In this document: positions 6,828-13,436 of the stretch, one piece after another
Layout: each line of letters begins with the position of its first letter
How positions within the stretch are numbered: the first letter of the stretch is position 1
Origin: JAKAQB01 sp027320105
GTDB lineage: Bacteria > Actinomycetota > Acidimicrobiia > Acidimicrobiales > Palsa-688
Reading direction: 5' to 3'
Length of the DNA stretch: 17,025 nucleotides
Assembly: GCA_027320105.1 (NCBI GenBank)
Contig: DAHVMA010000071.1
Coordinates: 1 to 17,025 of the forward strand
Notes under the pieces: generated by a model
What the model was told of the DNA's origin: nothing
The model's database searches: none
What the model saw: only the letters and a program-made list of their open reading frames with translations
Position numbers and translations under genes: made by a program

Positions 6828-8006
6828 TCAGCGCCGCCGGAGGCTGAGCACGAACATGCCGTCGGTGCCAGCCGCCTGGGGGAGCAACAGGCCGCCCCGG
6901 CCGGCAGGCATCCACGGAGCCGCCGGCGGCGGGAGCGGCTCGAGCTCACGATGCTCTGAGGCGAGCCACCGGTCGACCCCAGCGGTCTCCTCTCGGGTCA
7001 GCGTGCAGACGCTGAAGACGAGGACTCCTCCAGGGCGGACGAGCGGCGCCGCTGCGTCGAGGAGTCGCCGCTGGAGGGTGGCGAGCCGGGGCAGGTCGCT
7101 CGGCCGGCCCCGCCACCGGGCGTCGGGTCGACGCCGGAGGACGCCGAGACCTGAGCACGGTGCGTCGACGAGGACCCGGTCGAAGCTCGATGCCCGGAAC
7201 GGCGGCCGCCGCCCGTCGGCCACGAGCGTGGCGAGGTGGGGCAGCTCGAGCCCCTTCGCGTTGGCGGCTACGACAGCGGCGCGTCCCGGATCCACGTCGA
7301 CGGCGGCGACGAGTGCGGCGCCCGCGCCGGCCAGCGCGGTCGCCTTGCCACCGGGGGCGGCGCACAGGTCGAGGATCAGCTCCCCGGGAGCCGGTCCTAC
7401 GTGGGCGGCGACCATCTGGCTGGCGGCGTCCTGGATGTAGCCATCGGGGCGTCCGGTCGTTCGGGCCGGGACGTTCATCTGCTCGAGAGCGGCCCGGGCC
7501 ACCCCTGGTCCGAGGTCTGCAGCCAACCGGGCGACGATCCAGTCCGGGTAGCTGAGCGCCGTCGCTGGGTCCGGCCAGCGAATCGGGCCCCGATCCACGT
7601 CGTCGGCCACCCGACGCAGCACAGCGTTGACCATTGACCGGCCGGGACCGTCGACCTCAGCGACGGTTGCGGACACGGCCGCGTGGCGGGGGACGCGGGT
7701 CCACGCCAGCTGGTAGGTGCCGAGGCGCAGGGCGGCGCGGACGGCGGGATCCGTCCTTCCGCGGGCGTGGCGGTCGACGAGCCAGTCGCACGCCCGCTGC
7801 ATCCGGCACGTGCCGTAGACGAGCTCGGTGACGAGGGAGCGGTCGCGCTGGTCGAGGCCGCTCACCCCGAGCAGGGCAGGGACCACGACGTTGGCCCTGC
7901 CCCCGGCGTCGACATCGAGCAGGGCGCGCAGGGCGAGGCCGCGGGCGGTCGCGGGCGGCCGGGGTGCCTTACCCGGCGGCGACCGGCGCTGGCGGGGGCC
8001 GCTCAC
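6828..8006 (-). CDS. rsmB: 16S rRNA (cytosine-967-C5)-methyltransferase (RsmB/Fmu/Sun)
   Basis: A SAM-dependent rRNA cytosine-C5 methyltransferase of 392 residues. The GTG start at 8006 overlaps the fmt stop (GTGA); the open frame continues far upstream but only as a shadow of fmt and def. An N-terminal NusB-like RNA-binding domain spans about 20-135. The catalytic domain has LDLCAAPGGKATALA (212-226), the motif IV cysteine in VDAPCSGLGVLRRRPDARW (280-298) and the motif VI catalytic Cys in FSVCTLTREE (331-340). The segment between the NusB domain and QDAASQ is very short and lacks the usual RVN-containing subdomain of about 50-60 residues, so the protein is smaller than E. coli RsmB (429). 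Confidence 0.92.
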   Translation of the reverse strand: MSGPRQRRSPPGKAPRPPATARGLALRALLDVDAGGRANVVVPALLGVSGLDQRDRSLVTELVYGTCRMQRACDWLVDRHARGRTDPAVRAALRLGTYQLAWTRVPRHAAVSATVAEVDGPGRSMVNAVLRRVADDVDRGPIRWPDPATALSYPDWIVARLAADLGPGVARAALEQMNVPARTTGRPDGYIQDAASQMVAAHVGPAPGELILDLCAAPGGKATALAGAGAALVAAVDVDPGRAAVVAANAKGLELPHLATLVADGRRPPFRASSFDRVLVDAPCSGLGVLRRRPDARWRGRPSDLPRLATLQRRLLDAAAPLVRPGGVLVFSVCTLTREETAGVDRWLASEHRELEPLPPPAAPWMPAGRGGLLLPQAAGTDGMFVLSLRRR

Positions 8007-8866
8007 GGGCCGAGGGCGGTGAGGTGGCGGGCACCGCGGCGCCACGCCTCGGCGTCGAGCGGCGCGCCCCCTGCGGGTTGCACGCGCCGCATGCGGAGAC
8101 CTCCGGCGCCCGTCGACACCAGGGTGCCCTCGAGCGAGCCGGGGGGGCCGTCGGGGGAAGGGTGCTCGGGGGTGGCGGCGAGGATCAGCAGCCGCCGGCC
8201 GGCCGCCGTGGTCCACGCCCGGCCGACTCTCACCACCCTGGCGAGCTGCCCCGCCGGCTGTTCCCAGTCGAGGTGCAGCTCTGCGGGGTCGATCTTGGGG
8301 GCGTAGGTCGGGCGGCCCGACTGGGGTCGCGCCTCGCCCAAGCCTCCGGCCAGTTGGGTGACGAGGAGGTCCCGGCCGAGCACTGCGAGGCGCTGCCGTA
8401 GGTGCGCGGCAGACTCCTCCGGGCCGATGGCCGTGCGCACCTGCGCGTACACAGGACCGGAGTCCAGCTCCGCGACGACCTCCATGAGGCACACGCCTGT
8501 TTCCTCGTCGCCGGCAAGGATGGCTCGCTCCACCGGTGCGGCGCCACGCCAGCGAGGCAGGAGCGAGAAGTGCAGGTTGACCAGCGGCACACCGCCGAGG
8601 AGGGGGGCTCGCAGGATCCGGCCGAACGCGACGACGACCCCCAGCTCGACCCCAGCGCCGAGGACATCGTCGGCCCGGTCGGTGACAGGTAGGCCGGCAG
8701 CGAGGGCAGCCTGCTTCACGGGGCTCGGCGACAGCGCCACCCCTCTGCCCCGCCGCCGGTCGGGGCGGGTCACCACCGCCGCCACGTCGTGGCCGGCGGC
8801 CAGGAGGCCCTCGAGCGCCGGCACGGCGTCGTCGGGCGTGCCGAGGAACGCCAGGCGCAGTGTCAG
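8003..8866 (-). CDS. fmt: methionyl-tRNA formyltransferase (Fmt)
   Basis: Formylates initiator Met-tRNA using 10-formyl-tetrahydrofolate. The sequence runs RLAFLGTPDDAVPALEGLL at the N-terminus, then PSPVKQAA, and the catalytic region VNLHFSLLPRWRGAAP with Asn and His, followed by ELDSGPV with the catalytic Asp. A C-terminal tRNA-binding domain follows (KIDPAELHLDW to the end). There is no ATG, GTG or TTG near the homologous N-terminus. CTG codons occur at 8866, 8860 and 8854. CTG 8866 overlaps the def stop as CTGA, and CTG 8860 sits 6 nt after a GGGGGG stretch and gives the family-like start (M)RLAFLGTP. The coordinate given covers both; the protein is 285-287 residues. The stop overlaps rsmB by GTGA. 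Confidence 0.92.
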   Translation of the reverse strand: MTLRLAFLGTPDDAVPALEGLLAAGHDVAAVVTRPDRRRGRGVALSPSPVKQAALAAGLPVTDRADDVLGAGVELGVVVAFGRILRAPLLGGVPLVNLHFSLLPRWRGAAPVERAILAGDEETGVCLMEVVAELDSGPVYAQVRTAIGPEESAAHLRQRLAVLGRDLLVTQLAGGLGEARPQSGRPTYAPKIDPAELHLDWEQPAGQLARVVRVGRAWTTAAGRRLLILAATPEHPSPDGPPGSLEGTLVSTGAGGLRMRRVQPAGGAPLDAEAWRRGARHLTALGP

Positions 8867-9387
8867 CCCCCCGGCGCGGTCCCGGCGCCCTCGCCATGCC
8901 CCGGCGGGCGCCGGCGCAGCGCTCGCATCGCCTTCTTGCGCTGCGGCTCGTCGAGCCGGGACAGGAGCAGGACGCCGTCGAGGTGGTCGAGCTCGTGCTG
9001 GAAGCATCGGGCTTCCAGCTCGTCGGCCTCGATCGAGACCTCCCGGCCGTCGAGGTCCCAGCCCGTGAGGTGGACGCGCTTTGGGCGCAGGATCGGGAAG
9101 TACAGGTCGGGGATCGACAAGCAGCCCTCGTCGTACTCCCACTCGCCGTCGCTCTCGGCGATCGCCGGGTTGACGATCGTGCGGGCAGGCCCACCGTCGC
9201 CGTCGTGGTAGACGAACAGCCGCTTGCGCACGCCGACTTGCGGAGCGGCCAGGCCGAGGCCTGCCGCCTCCCGCATGGTCGCCACCATCGCGTCAGCGAG
9301 CGCGGCGACCGACCCGTCTATGTCGCCGACATCGCTCGCCCGCTCCGTGAGGACGGGGTCGCCCCAGTAGCGGAGGCGGTAGCTCAC
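8863..9387 (-). CDS. def: peptide deformylase (Def)
   Basis: Removes the formyl group from nascent proteins, the partner activity to Fmt encoded next to it. The 174 residues carry all three family motifs: GLGLAAPQ (43-50), EGCLS with metal-binding Cys89 (87-91) and QHELDHLDG with His131 and His135 (130-138). The GTG start at 9387 has no Shine-Dalgarno sequence. TACCCT lies 7 nt upstream, so a leaderless transcript is likely. This is the first gene of the long leftward train and is divergent from the rsmC-like gene. The C-terminal tail (RRRPPGHGEGAGTAPGG) is low-complexity. Confidence 0.96.
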   Translation of the reverse strand: MSYRLRYWGDPVLTERASDVGDIDGSVAALADAMVATMREAAGLGLAAPQVGVRKRLFVYHDGDGGPARTIVNPAIAESDGEWEYDEGCLSIPDLYFPILRPKRVHLTGWDLDGREVSIEADELEARCFQHELDHLDGVLLLSRLDEPQRKKAMRALRRRPPGHGEGAGTAPGG

Positions 9388-9462
9388 GGAGGGCAGGGTA
9401 GTGGTCGCCCGAGCGTTTCTCGCTGCCGGTGGCGGCCCGCGAGGGCTACCCTGCCCCGGCGG
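9388..9462. promoter_or_regulatory. divergent promoter region with paired -10-like elements
   Basis: The 75-nt gap between def (left) and the rsmC-like gene (right) contains the same 11-mer, CTACCCTGCCC, in opposite orientation: on the minus strand at 9401-9391 and on the plus strand at 9446-9456. In each case TACCCT fits the actinobacterial -10 form TAnnnT, 7 nt before the def GTG and 10 nt before the plus-strand ATG. No good -35 element is visible. The two promoters would give leaderless or nearly leaderless transcripts. Confidence 0.5.
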
Positions 9463-10065
9463 ATGGCGAGTGGGCACTACTTCGACGCCGACCCGGCGGT
9501 GGCGTCCCGGCCCTCGAGCGTCGAGCTCCGCCTGCCCGATGCGACCGTCGAGCTCCGCTCCGACCGGGGGGTGTTCGCCGCCGGCCGCGTCGACCCCGGC
9601 ACGATGCTGCTGCTGCGTGAGGCGCCTCCCCCTCCGGCCGGCGGGACGCTGCTCGATCTCGGCTGCGGGTACGGCCCGATCGCGTGCACGATCGCTCGCC
9701 GGGCGCCGGGCGCCGACGTGTGGGCGCTCGACGTCAACACCCGGGCCCGCCAGCTGGCGCAGGCCAATGCCGCCGCCCTCGGGCTCGCCAACGTGCACGT
9801 AGCCGACCCCTGCGAGGTGGACCCCGGGACGCGGTTCGACGGCATGTGGTCCAACCCGCCGATCAGGATCGGCAAGGCGGGGCTGCACACGCTGCTCGAC
9901 ACCTGGCTGGTGCGGCTCGAGCCCACCGCCAGTGCCTGGCTGGTCGTCCAGCGCCACCTCGGCGCCGACAGCCTGGCGGCGTGGATGGCCGGCCGGGGCT
10001 GGACGGTGACCCGGGTGACGTCCAAACAGGGCTACCGGCTCCTGCGGGTCGAGGCGAGGGCGTGA
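9463..10065 (+). CDS. class I SAM-dependent methyltransferase, RsmC/YbxB-like
   Basis: A 200-residue methyltransferase starting at ATG 9463; upstream frame extension is antisense to def. The SAM-binding motif LLDLGCGYGPIA is at 63-74, the acidic end of strand 2 is ALDVN (88-92) and the catalytic motif SNPPIRIGKAGLH is at 130-142. NPPIR plus the C-terminal block VVQRHLGADSLAAW and KQGYRLLRVEA closely resembles single-domain YbxB/RsmC proteins, which methylate guanine N2 in 16S rRNA (G1207 for RsmC). The duplicated N-terminal half of E. coli RsmC is absent. The last codons overlap the TrmH-like gene by GTGA. The RNA target is inferred. Confidence 0.85.
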   Translation: MASGHYFDADPAVASRPSSVELRLPDATVELRSDRGVFAAGRVDPGTMLLLREAPPPPAGGTLLDLGCGYGPIACTIARRAPGADVWALDVNTRARQLAQANAAALGLANVHVADPCEVDPGTRFDGMWSNPPIRIGKAGLHTLLDTWLVRLEPTASAWLVVQRHLGADSLAAWMAGRGWTVTRVTSKQGYRLLRVEARA

Positions 10066-10589
10066 AGCAGCTCGGGCCGACCGATCTCAAGCGGCTGCAC
10101 CGCGAGTGGAGCCGTCGCAGCCGCGCCCGGGTGGCGTTGCTCCTCGACGGGGTGGCCAACCCCTTCAACGTCGGTGCGATCGTACGAACGGCCGCGGCGC
10201 TCCGGGTCGAGCACCTCTACCTGGGTGCCGGGGCGCTCTCGCCGGCCGGCCATCGGGTGGGGCGCACGTCGATGGGGACGGAGCGGTACCTGTCGTGGTC
10301 GAGCTTCGAGCGCAGCCCGGACGCCGCCGACGCGGCGCGGGAGGACGGCTACACGGTGGTGGGGCTCGAGCTCGCCGACGCGGCGGTCCCTCTCCACCAA
10401 CTGAGCGTGGCCGGTGACGTGTGCCTGGCAGTGGGCCACGAGGATCACGGCCTGTCGGCTGCCACCCTGGCTGCGTGCGATGCCGTGGCCTTCGTGCCCC
10501 AACTCGGGCGGGTGGGCTCGCTCAGCGTCGCTGTCGCGACCGCCGTTGCCCTCTACGAGCTGCGCCGGCGGGAGTGGACCGGCGGGTGA
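10062..10589 (+). CDS. TrmH/SpoU-family RNA 2'-O-methyltransferase
   Basis: A 175-residue SPOUT (trefoil-knot) methyltransferase. The GTG start at 10062 overlaps the previous stop (GTGA) and follows a GAGGCGAGG ribosome binding site. Motif 1 is NPFNVGAIVRTAAALRV (33-49) with its Asn and Arg, motif 2 is VGHEDHGLS (124-132) and motif 3 is VPQLGRVGSLSVAVATAVAL (145-164). In motif 3 the usual SLNVS is SLSVA, so the conserved Asn and second Ser are replaced. No separate RNA-binding N-terminal domain is present, as in TrmH/TrmL-like small members. It probably methylates a ribose 2'-OH in tRNA or rRNA; the site cannot be told from sequence. It converges on the next gene with 4 nt between stop codons. 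Confidence 0.85.
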   Translation: MKQLGPTDLKRLHREWSRRSRARVALLLDGVANPFNVGAIVRTAAALRVEHLYLGAGALSPAGHRVGRTSMGTERYLSWSSFERSPDAADAAREDGYTVVGLELADAAVPLHQLSVAGDVCLAVGHEDHGLSAATLAACDAVAFVPQLGRVGSLSVAVATAVALYELRRREWTGG

Positions 10590-10593
10590 GTCA

Positions 10594-11058
10594 TCAAGCC
10601 GTCGCCCGATCCTCGATCTCCCACAGGTGGTCCGTGACGTGCCACGTGGCGCGGCGGACGAAGTACGACCCGGGCCATGCAGCCACGGCGGCGAGCGGGG
10701 CGCCGTTGTCGAGCGGGGCGCCGGCGGCGCCCGCGTCGAAGGCATCCCACGAGGCCCGCAGCAGGGTCACGTGTAGTGCTGCCTCCTCCGCCGGCCACGA
10801 TCGGGTGTCCCACGGGCTGGGACCGCCCGGCGCCCCGAAGTCGACGATGGTGCCGGCGCCGCTCCTGGCGACCACCTCCAGCTCCTTCGGGGAGAAGTCC
10901 AGGCCTGCCCGCTCCGCGATCGTCCGGTAGCGAGCGGCATAGGCCTGCAGGGTCTCGAGGGCGGCGTCCTCCCCCCTGCCCCGGCGGGACCAACCCGGCC
11001 AGTCGAGTGCCGAGGCGAACACCCACCGCGTGCCGGTCTCGACGACGACCCGGGTCAC
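10594..11058 (-). CDS. conserved hypothetical protein, possibly DinB-like
   Basis: A 154-residue protein whose GTG start at 11058 overlaps the alcohol dehydrogenase stop as GTGA. I do not recognise a named family. The sequence looks helical and rich in Trp and Ala (FASALDWPGWSRRGRGEDAA at the N-terminus), with a glycine-rich middle (IVDFGAPGGPSPWDT). The C-terminus, TWHVTDHLWEIEDR (138-151), has the H-x3-H spacing and position of the last two metal ligands in DinB-like four-helix proteins. That suggests a metal-dependent thiol-handling or uncharacterised DinB-like protein, but this rests on one short motif. It is the last gene of the leftward catabolic set. Confidence 0.7.
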   Translation of the reverse strand: MTRVVVETGTRWVFASALDWPGWSRRGRGEDAALETLQAYAARYRTIAERAGLDFSPKELEVVARSGAGTIVDFGAPGGPSPWDTRSWPAEEAALHVTLLRASWDAFDAGAAGAPLDNGAPLAAVAAWPGSYFVRRATWHVTDHLWEIEDRATA

Positions 11059-12137
11059 CTCATGGCGATCACGGTTCGCAGGGCCCCGCCGCGGCGTAGC
11101 TCGGAGAAGGCTTCGTTGATCTCGGCGAGCCCGTGGCGGCTGGAGATGAGCCCCTCCAGCTCCAGGCGGCCGCCTTGCCAGTGCTCGAGCATGCGCAGGA
11201 TGTCGTCGGGCAGCCGGGCCGAGCCCATCTTCGAGCCGAGGATGCGCAGCCCGCTGTCGGGCAGGGTGACGGCATCGAGGGTCAGCGACGCGCCGTTGCC
11301 TGGGATCCCTACCATCACGGCTGTCCCTCCCCGCCGCAGCACGCCCACCGCCTGCTCCATGACCGCCGGCGTGCCCACCGTGGCGAACGCGTAGTCGGCG
11401 CCGCGCCCGCCCGTCAGCTCCCGAACCGCGCCGGCAAGGTCGCCCCCGCCGGCGCCGAGTGTGTGGGTCGCCCCGAAGCGGGCCGCCAGCTCCAGCTTCT
11501 CGGCCACGACGTCCACGGCGATGATGCGCTCGGCGCCGGCGATGCGGGCCCCCTGCACGACGTTGACACCGACCCCGCCGATGCCGATGACGACTACCGT
11601 GCTGCCCGGCTCCACCCTGGCGGTTTCGAGGACGGCACCGGCTCCGGTGATCACGCCGCAGGCGAGCAGGGATGCCGCGTCGAGGGGCAGCGTGGGGGGC
11701 ACGGGCACGACCTGGGAGGCGTGCACGACGGCCTGTTCGGCGAAGCCGGCGACGCGCAGTCCTTGGGCGACGGGCCCGCCGGAGGCGTCTCGTAGCGGGC
11801 TGTGCTCGTCGAGCGGGAAGCGGCGGTCGCAGAACGTCGGCTCTCCGCGCCGGCACCACCAGCAGTGCCCGCAGCAGCGTATGAGGGTCACCACGACCGG
11901 GTCGCCGGGGGCCAGCCCCGTCACGCCCTCGCCCACGGCGGCCACCGTGCCGGCCGCCTCGTGCCCGTAGATCGCCGGCAGGTCGCCTCCCCAGGCCCCA
12001 TCGGCGAAGGTGAGGTCGCTGTGGCAAACCGCGCAGGCGGCGATGTCCACCTTCACCTCGCCGGGACCGGGCCCGCTGAGCTCGACGTCCTCGACGACGA
12101 GGGGCCGGCCGAACTGGCGGCAGACAGCTGCCTTCAC
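11055..12137 (-). CDS. zinc-dependent medium-chain alcohol dehydrogenase
   Basis: A 360-residue MDR-superfamily dehydrogenase starting at GTG 12137, where GTGA overlaps the preceding stop. A GTG at 12149 is possible but has no spacing from the GAGGA. Catalytic zinc ligands are visible in CAVCHSDL (Cys38) and GHEAAGTV (His59, Glu60). The structural zinc site is the four-Cys set Cys89, 92, 95 and 103 in CGHCWWCRRGEPTFC. The Rossmann motif is VVVIGIGGVGVNVVQGA, and the following Asp in IIAVD implies NAD(H). It oxidises an alcohol or reduces an aldehyde; the substrate is unknown. Co-transcription with a sugar-acid dehydratase-like gene suggests a role in carbohydrate or polyol breakdown, which is inference. 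Confidence 0.9.
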   Translation of the reverse strand: MKAAVCRQFGRPLVVEDVELSGPGPGEVKVDIAACAVCHSDLTFADGAWGGDLPAIYGHEAAGTVAAVGEGVTGLAPGDPVVVTLIRCCGHCWWCRRGEPTFCDRRFPLDEHSPLRDASGGPVAQGLRVAGFAEQAVVHASQVVPVPPTLPLDAASLLACGVITGAGAVLETARVEPGSTVVVIGIGGVGVNVVQGARIAGAERIIAVDVVAEKLELAARFGATHTLGAGGGDLAGAVRELTGGRGADYAFATVGTPAVMEQAVGVLRRGGTAVMVGIPGNGASLTLDAVTLPDSGLRILGSKMGSARLPDDILRMLEHWQGGRLELEGLISSRHGLAEINEAFSELRRGGALRTVIAMR

Positions 12138-13330
12138 GGTCTTGTCCACTCCTCGCGGTCGGTCATCTCCAGGTGCAGGCTCCGCCCCTCGTAGGGGTGG
12201 CGGGCTACGACCTCGTCGTCGAGCTCGACGCCGAGGCCCGGGCCGTCCGGCACGAGGAGGAAGCCGTCCTCCCACCGCAAGGGGCGCTTCAGGATCTGCG
12301 CAGCGAAGCCGTCCATGCGCTCGATGCTCTCCTGGATGAGGAAGTTGGGCGTGGCGGCGGCGAGGTGGATGTTGGCGGCGGCCTCGACCGGACCGGCGTA
12401 GAGATGCGGGGCGACGTCGACGTAGTGGGTCTCGGCCGCAGCAGCGATCTTCTTGCCCTCGAGGATGCCCCCGACGCGTCCGAGGGCCATCTGGAGGATC
12501 GCGGCCGCTCGGCATTCGAGGACCCGGGCGAACTCGTACTTGGTCGACAGGCGCTCCCCTGTCGCCACGGGGATGGAGGTGGCACGGGCGACGAGGGCCA
12601 TCTGCTCGGGCATCTCCGGGGGGGTGGGCTCCTCCAACCAGAGGGGGTCGAACGCCTCGATGCTGCGGGCCAGGCGGATGGCGGCAGACGGGGTCATCTG
12701 GCCGTGGGTGCCGATGAGGAGGTCGACGCCGTCGCCGACTGCATCCCGGATGACGGCGACGTAGTGGGCCGCTTCGTCGATGGTGCGCGTCGACAGCTGC
12801 CGGGGGTCGAGCGAGGAGTACCACGCCAGCGGGTCGAACTTGAGGGCCGTGAACCCGAGGGCGGCGTAGTCGGCGGCTCGCTCGCCGGCGATCTCCGCGT
12901 CGGTGTAGACGGCGTCGGTCTCACCCGGCGCCGGGTAGATGTAGCTGTACGAGCGCACGGCGTCGCGGACGCGGCCTCCGAGCAGGTCGTGGACGGGACG
13001 GTCGGTCTCCTTGCCCATGATGTCGAAACAGGCCATCTCGATGCCGGCGAGGATGGCGACGACCGACGAGTCCGGGCGCTGCGTGAAGTTCCGGGAGTAG
13101 ACCTGCCTCCACATGTGCTCGACCTGGAACGGGTCCGAGCCGACGACCGACCTCTCGGCGATGTCGGCGACCATGAGCCGGACGGCGTCGGGGTGGAACG
13201 GGACCCCGTAGACCTCGCCCGTGCCCTGCACGCCGCCGTCGGTGGTGAGGCGGACGAAGATCCAGTACCGCCCCCCGAAGTGCGGGGGCGGTACCCCGAC
13301 AACGATCGTCTCGACCTCGGCGACGCGCAC
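12134..13330 (-). CDS. enolase-superfamily (mandelate racemase/galactonate dehydratase-like) protein
   Basis: A 398-residue protein starting at GTG 13330, preceded by AGGGAGG with a 9-nt spacer; the frame stays open further upstream without a good start. An N-terminal capping domain (1-125) is followed by a TIM barrel. LKFDP with Lys164 fits the catalytic Lys, WLEEPTPPE (231-239) and ATGERLSTKYEF (256-267) give two of the metal-binding Glu, and VDVAPHLYAGP has a His (309) at the usual general acid/base place. At the end of the third strand the sequence is LLIGTHGQ, where galactonate dehydratase has an Asp-Phe-His-Gly; the usual first metal Asp appears replaced by Gly207. Acid-sugar dehydratase activity is plausible, but the substrate is unknown. 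Confidence 0.88.
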   Translation of the reverse strand: MRVAEVETIVVGVPPPHFGGRYWIFVRLTTDGGVQGTGEVYGVPFHPDAVRLMVADIAERSVVGSDPFQVEHMWRQVYSRNFTQRPDSSVVAILAGIEMACFDIMGKETDRPVHDLLGGRVRDAVRSYSYIYPAPGETDAVYTDAEIAGERAADYAALGFTALKFDPLAWYSSLDPRQLSTRTIDEAAHYVAVIRDAVGDGVDLLIGTHGQMTPSAAIRLARSIEAFDPLWLEEPTPPEMPEQMALVARATSIPVATGERLSTKYEFARVLECRAAAILQMALGRVGGILEGKKIAAAAETHYVDVAPHLYAGPVEAAANIHLAAATPNFLIQESIERMDGFAAQILKRPLRWEDGFLLVPDGPGLGVELDDEVVARHPYEGRSLHLEMTDREEWTRP

Positions 13331-13375
13331 CGCCCTCTGCCTCCCTGCGTTGGTCGCCGGCCTACCGGCGCGGCG

Positions 13376-13395
13376 CCGGATTGTGGCACATCCGG
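13376..13395 (-). promoter_or_regulatory. GntR-type operator candidate upstream of the enolase-superfamily gene
   Basis: An inverted repeat, CCGGA(T)TGTG-G-CACA-TCCGG, one bulged base from perfect, is centred about 55 nt before the GTG start of the enolase-superfamily gene. Its core TTGTGGCACA matches the TGT-N3-ACA form bound by many GntR/FadR regulators, which often control acid-sugar genes. On the minus strand CACAAT falls within it and could be a -10, so binding would block transcription. No GntR gene is in the window; the only regulator nearby is LysR-type. Confidence 0.4.
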
Positions 13396-13436
13396 TAGCG
13401 CGCCGTTGTTCCCCGAGTCGCTCGTCGAGGAGTGAG

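Noticed and set aside
6828..9194. 788-codon open frame read as one long protein
   Set aside because: Only the last 392 codons match RsmB; the upstream part is antiparallel-free shadow of fmt and def, which have intact catalytic motifs in other frames.
10587..10596. Terminator between the convergent TrmH-like and DinB-like genes
   Set aside because: Only 4 nt separate the stop codons and there is no hairpin.
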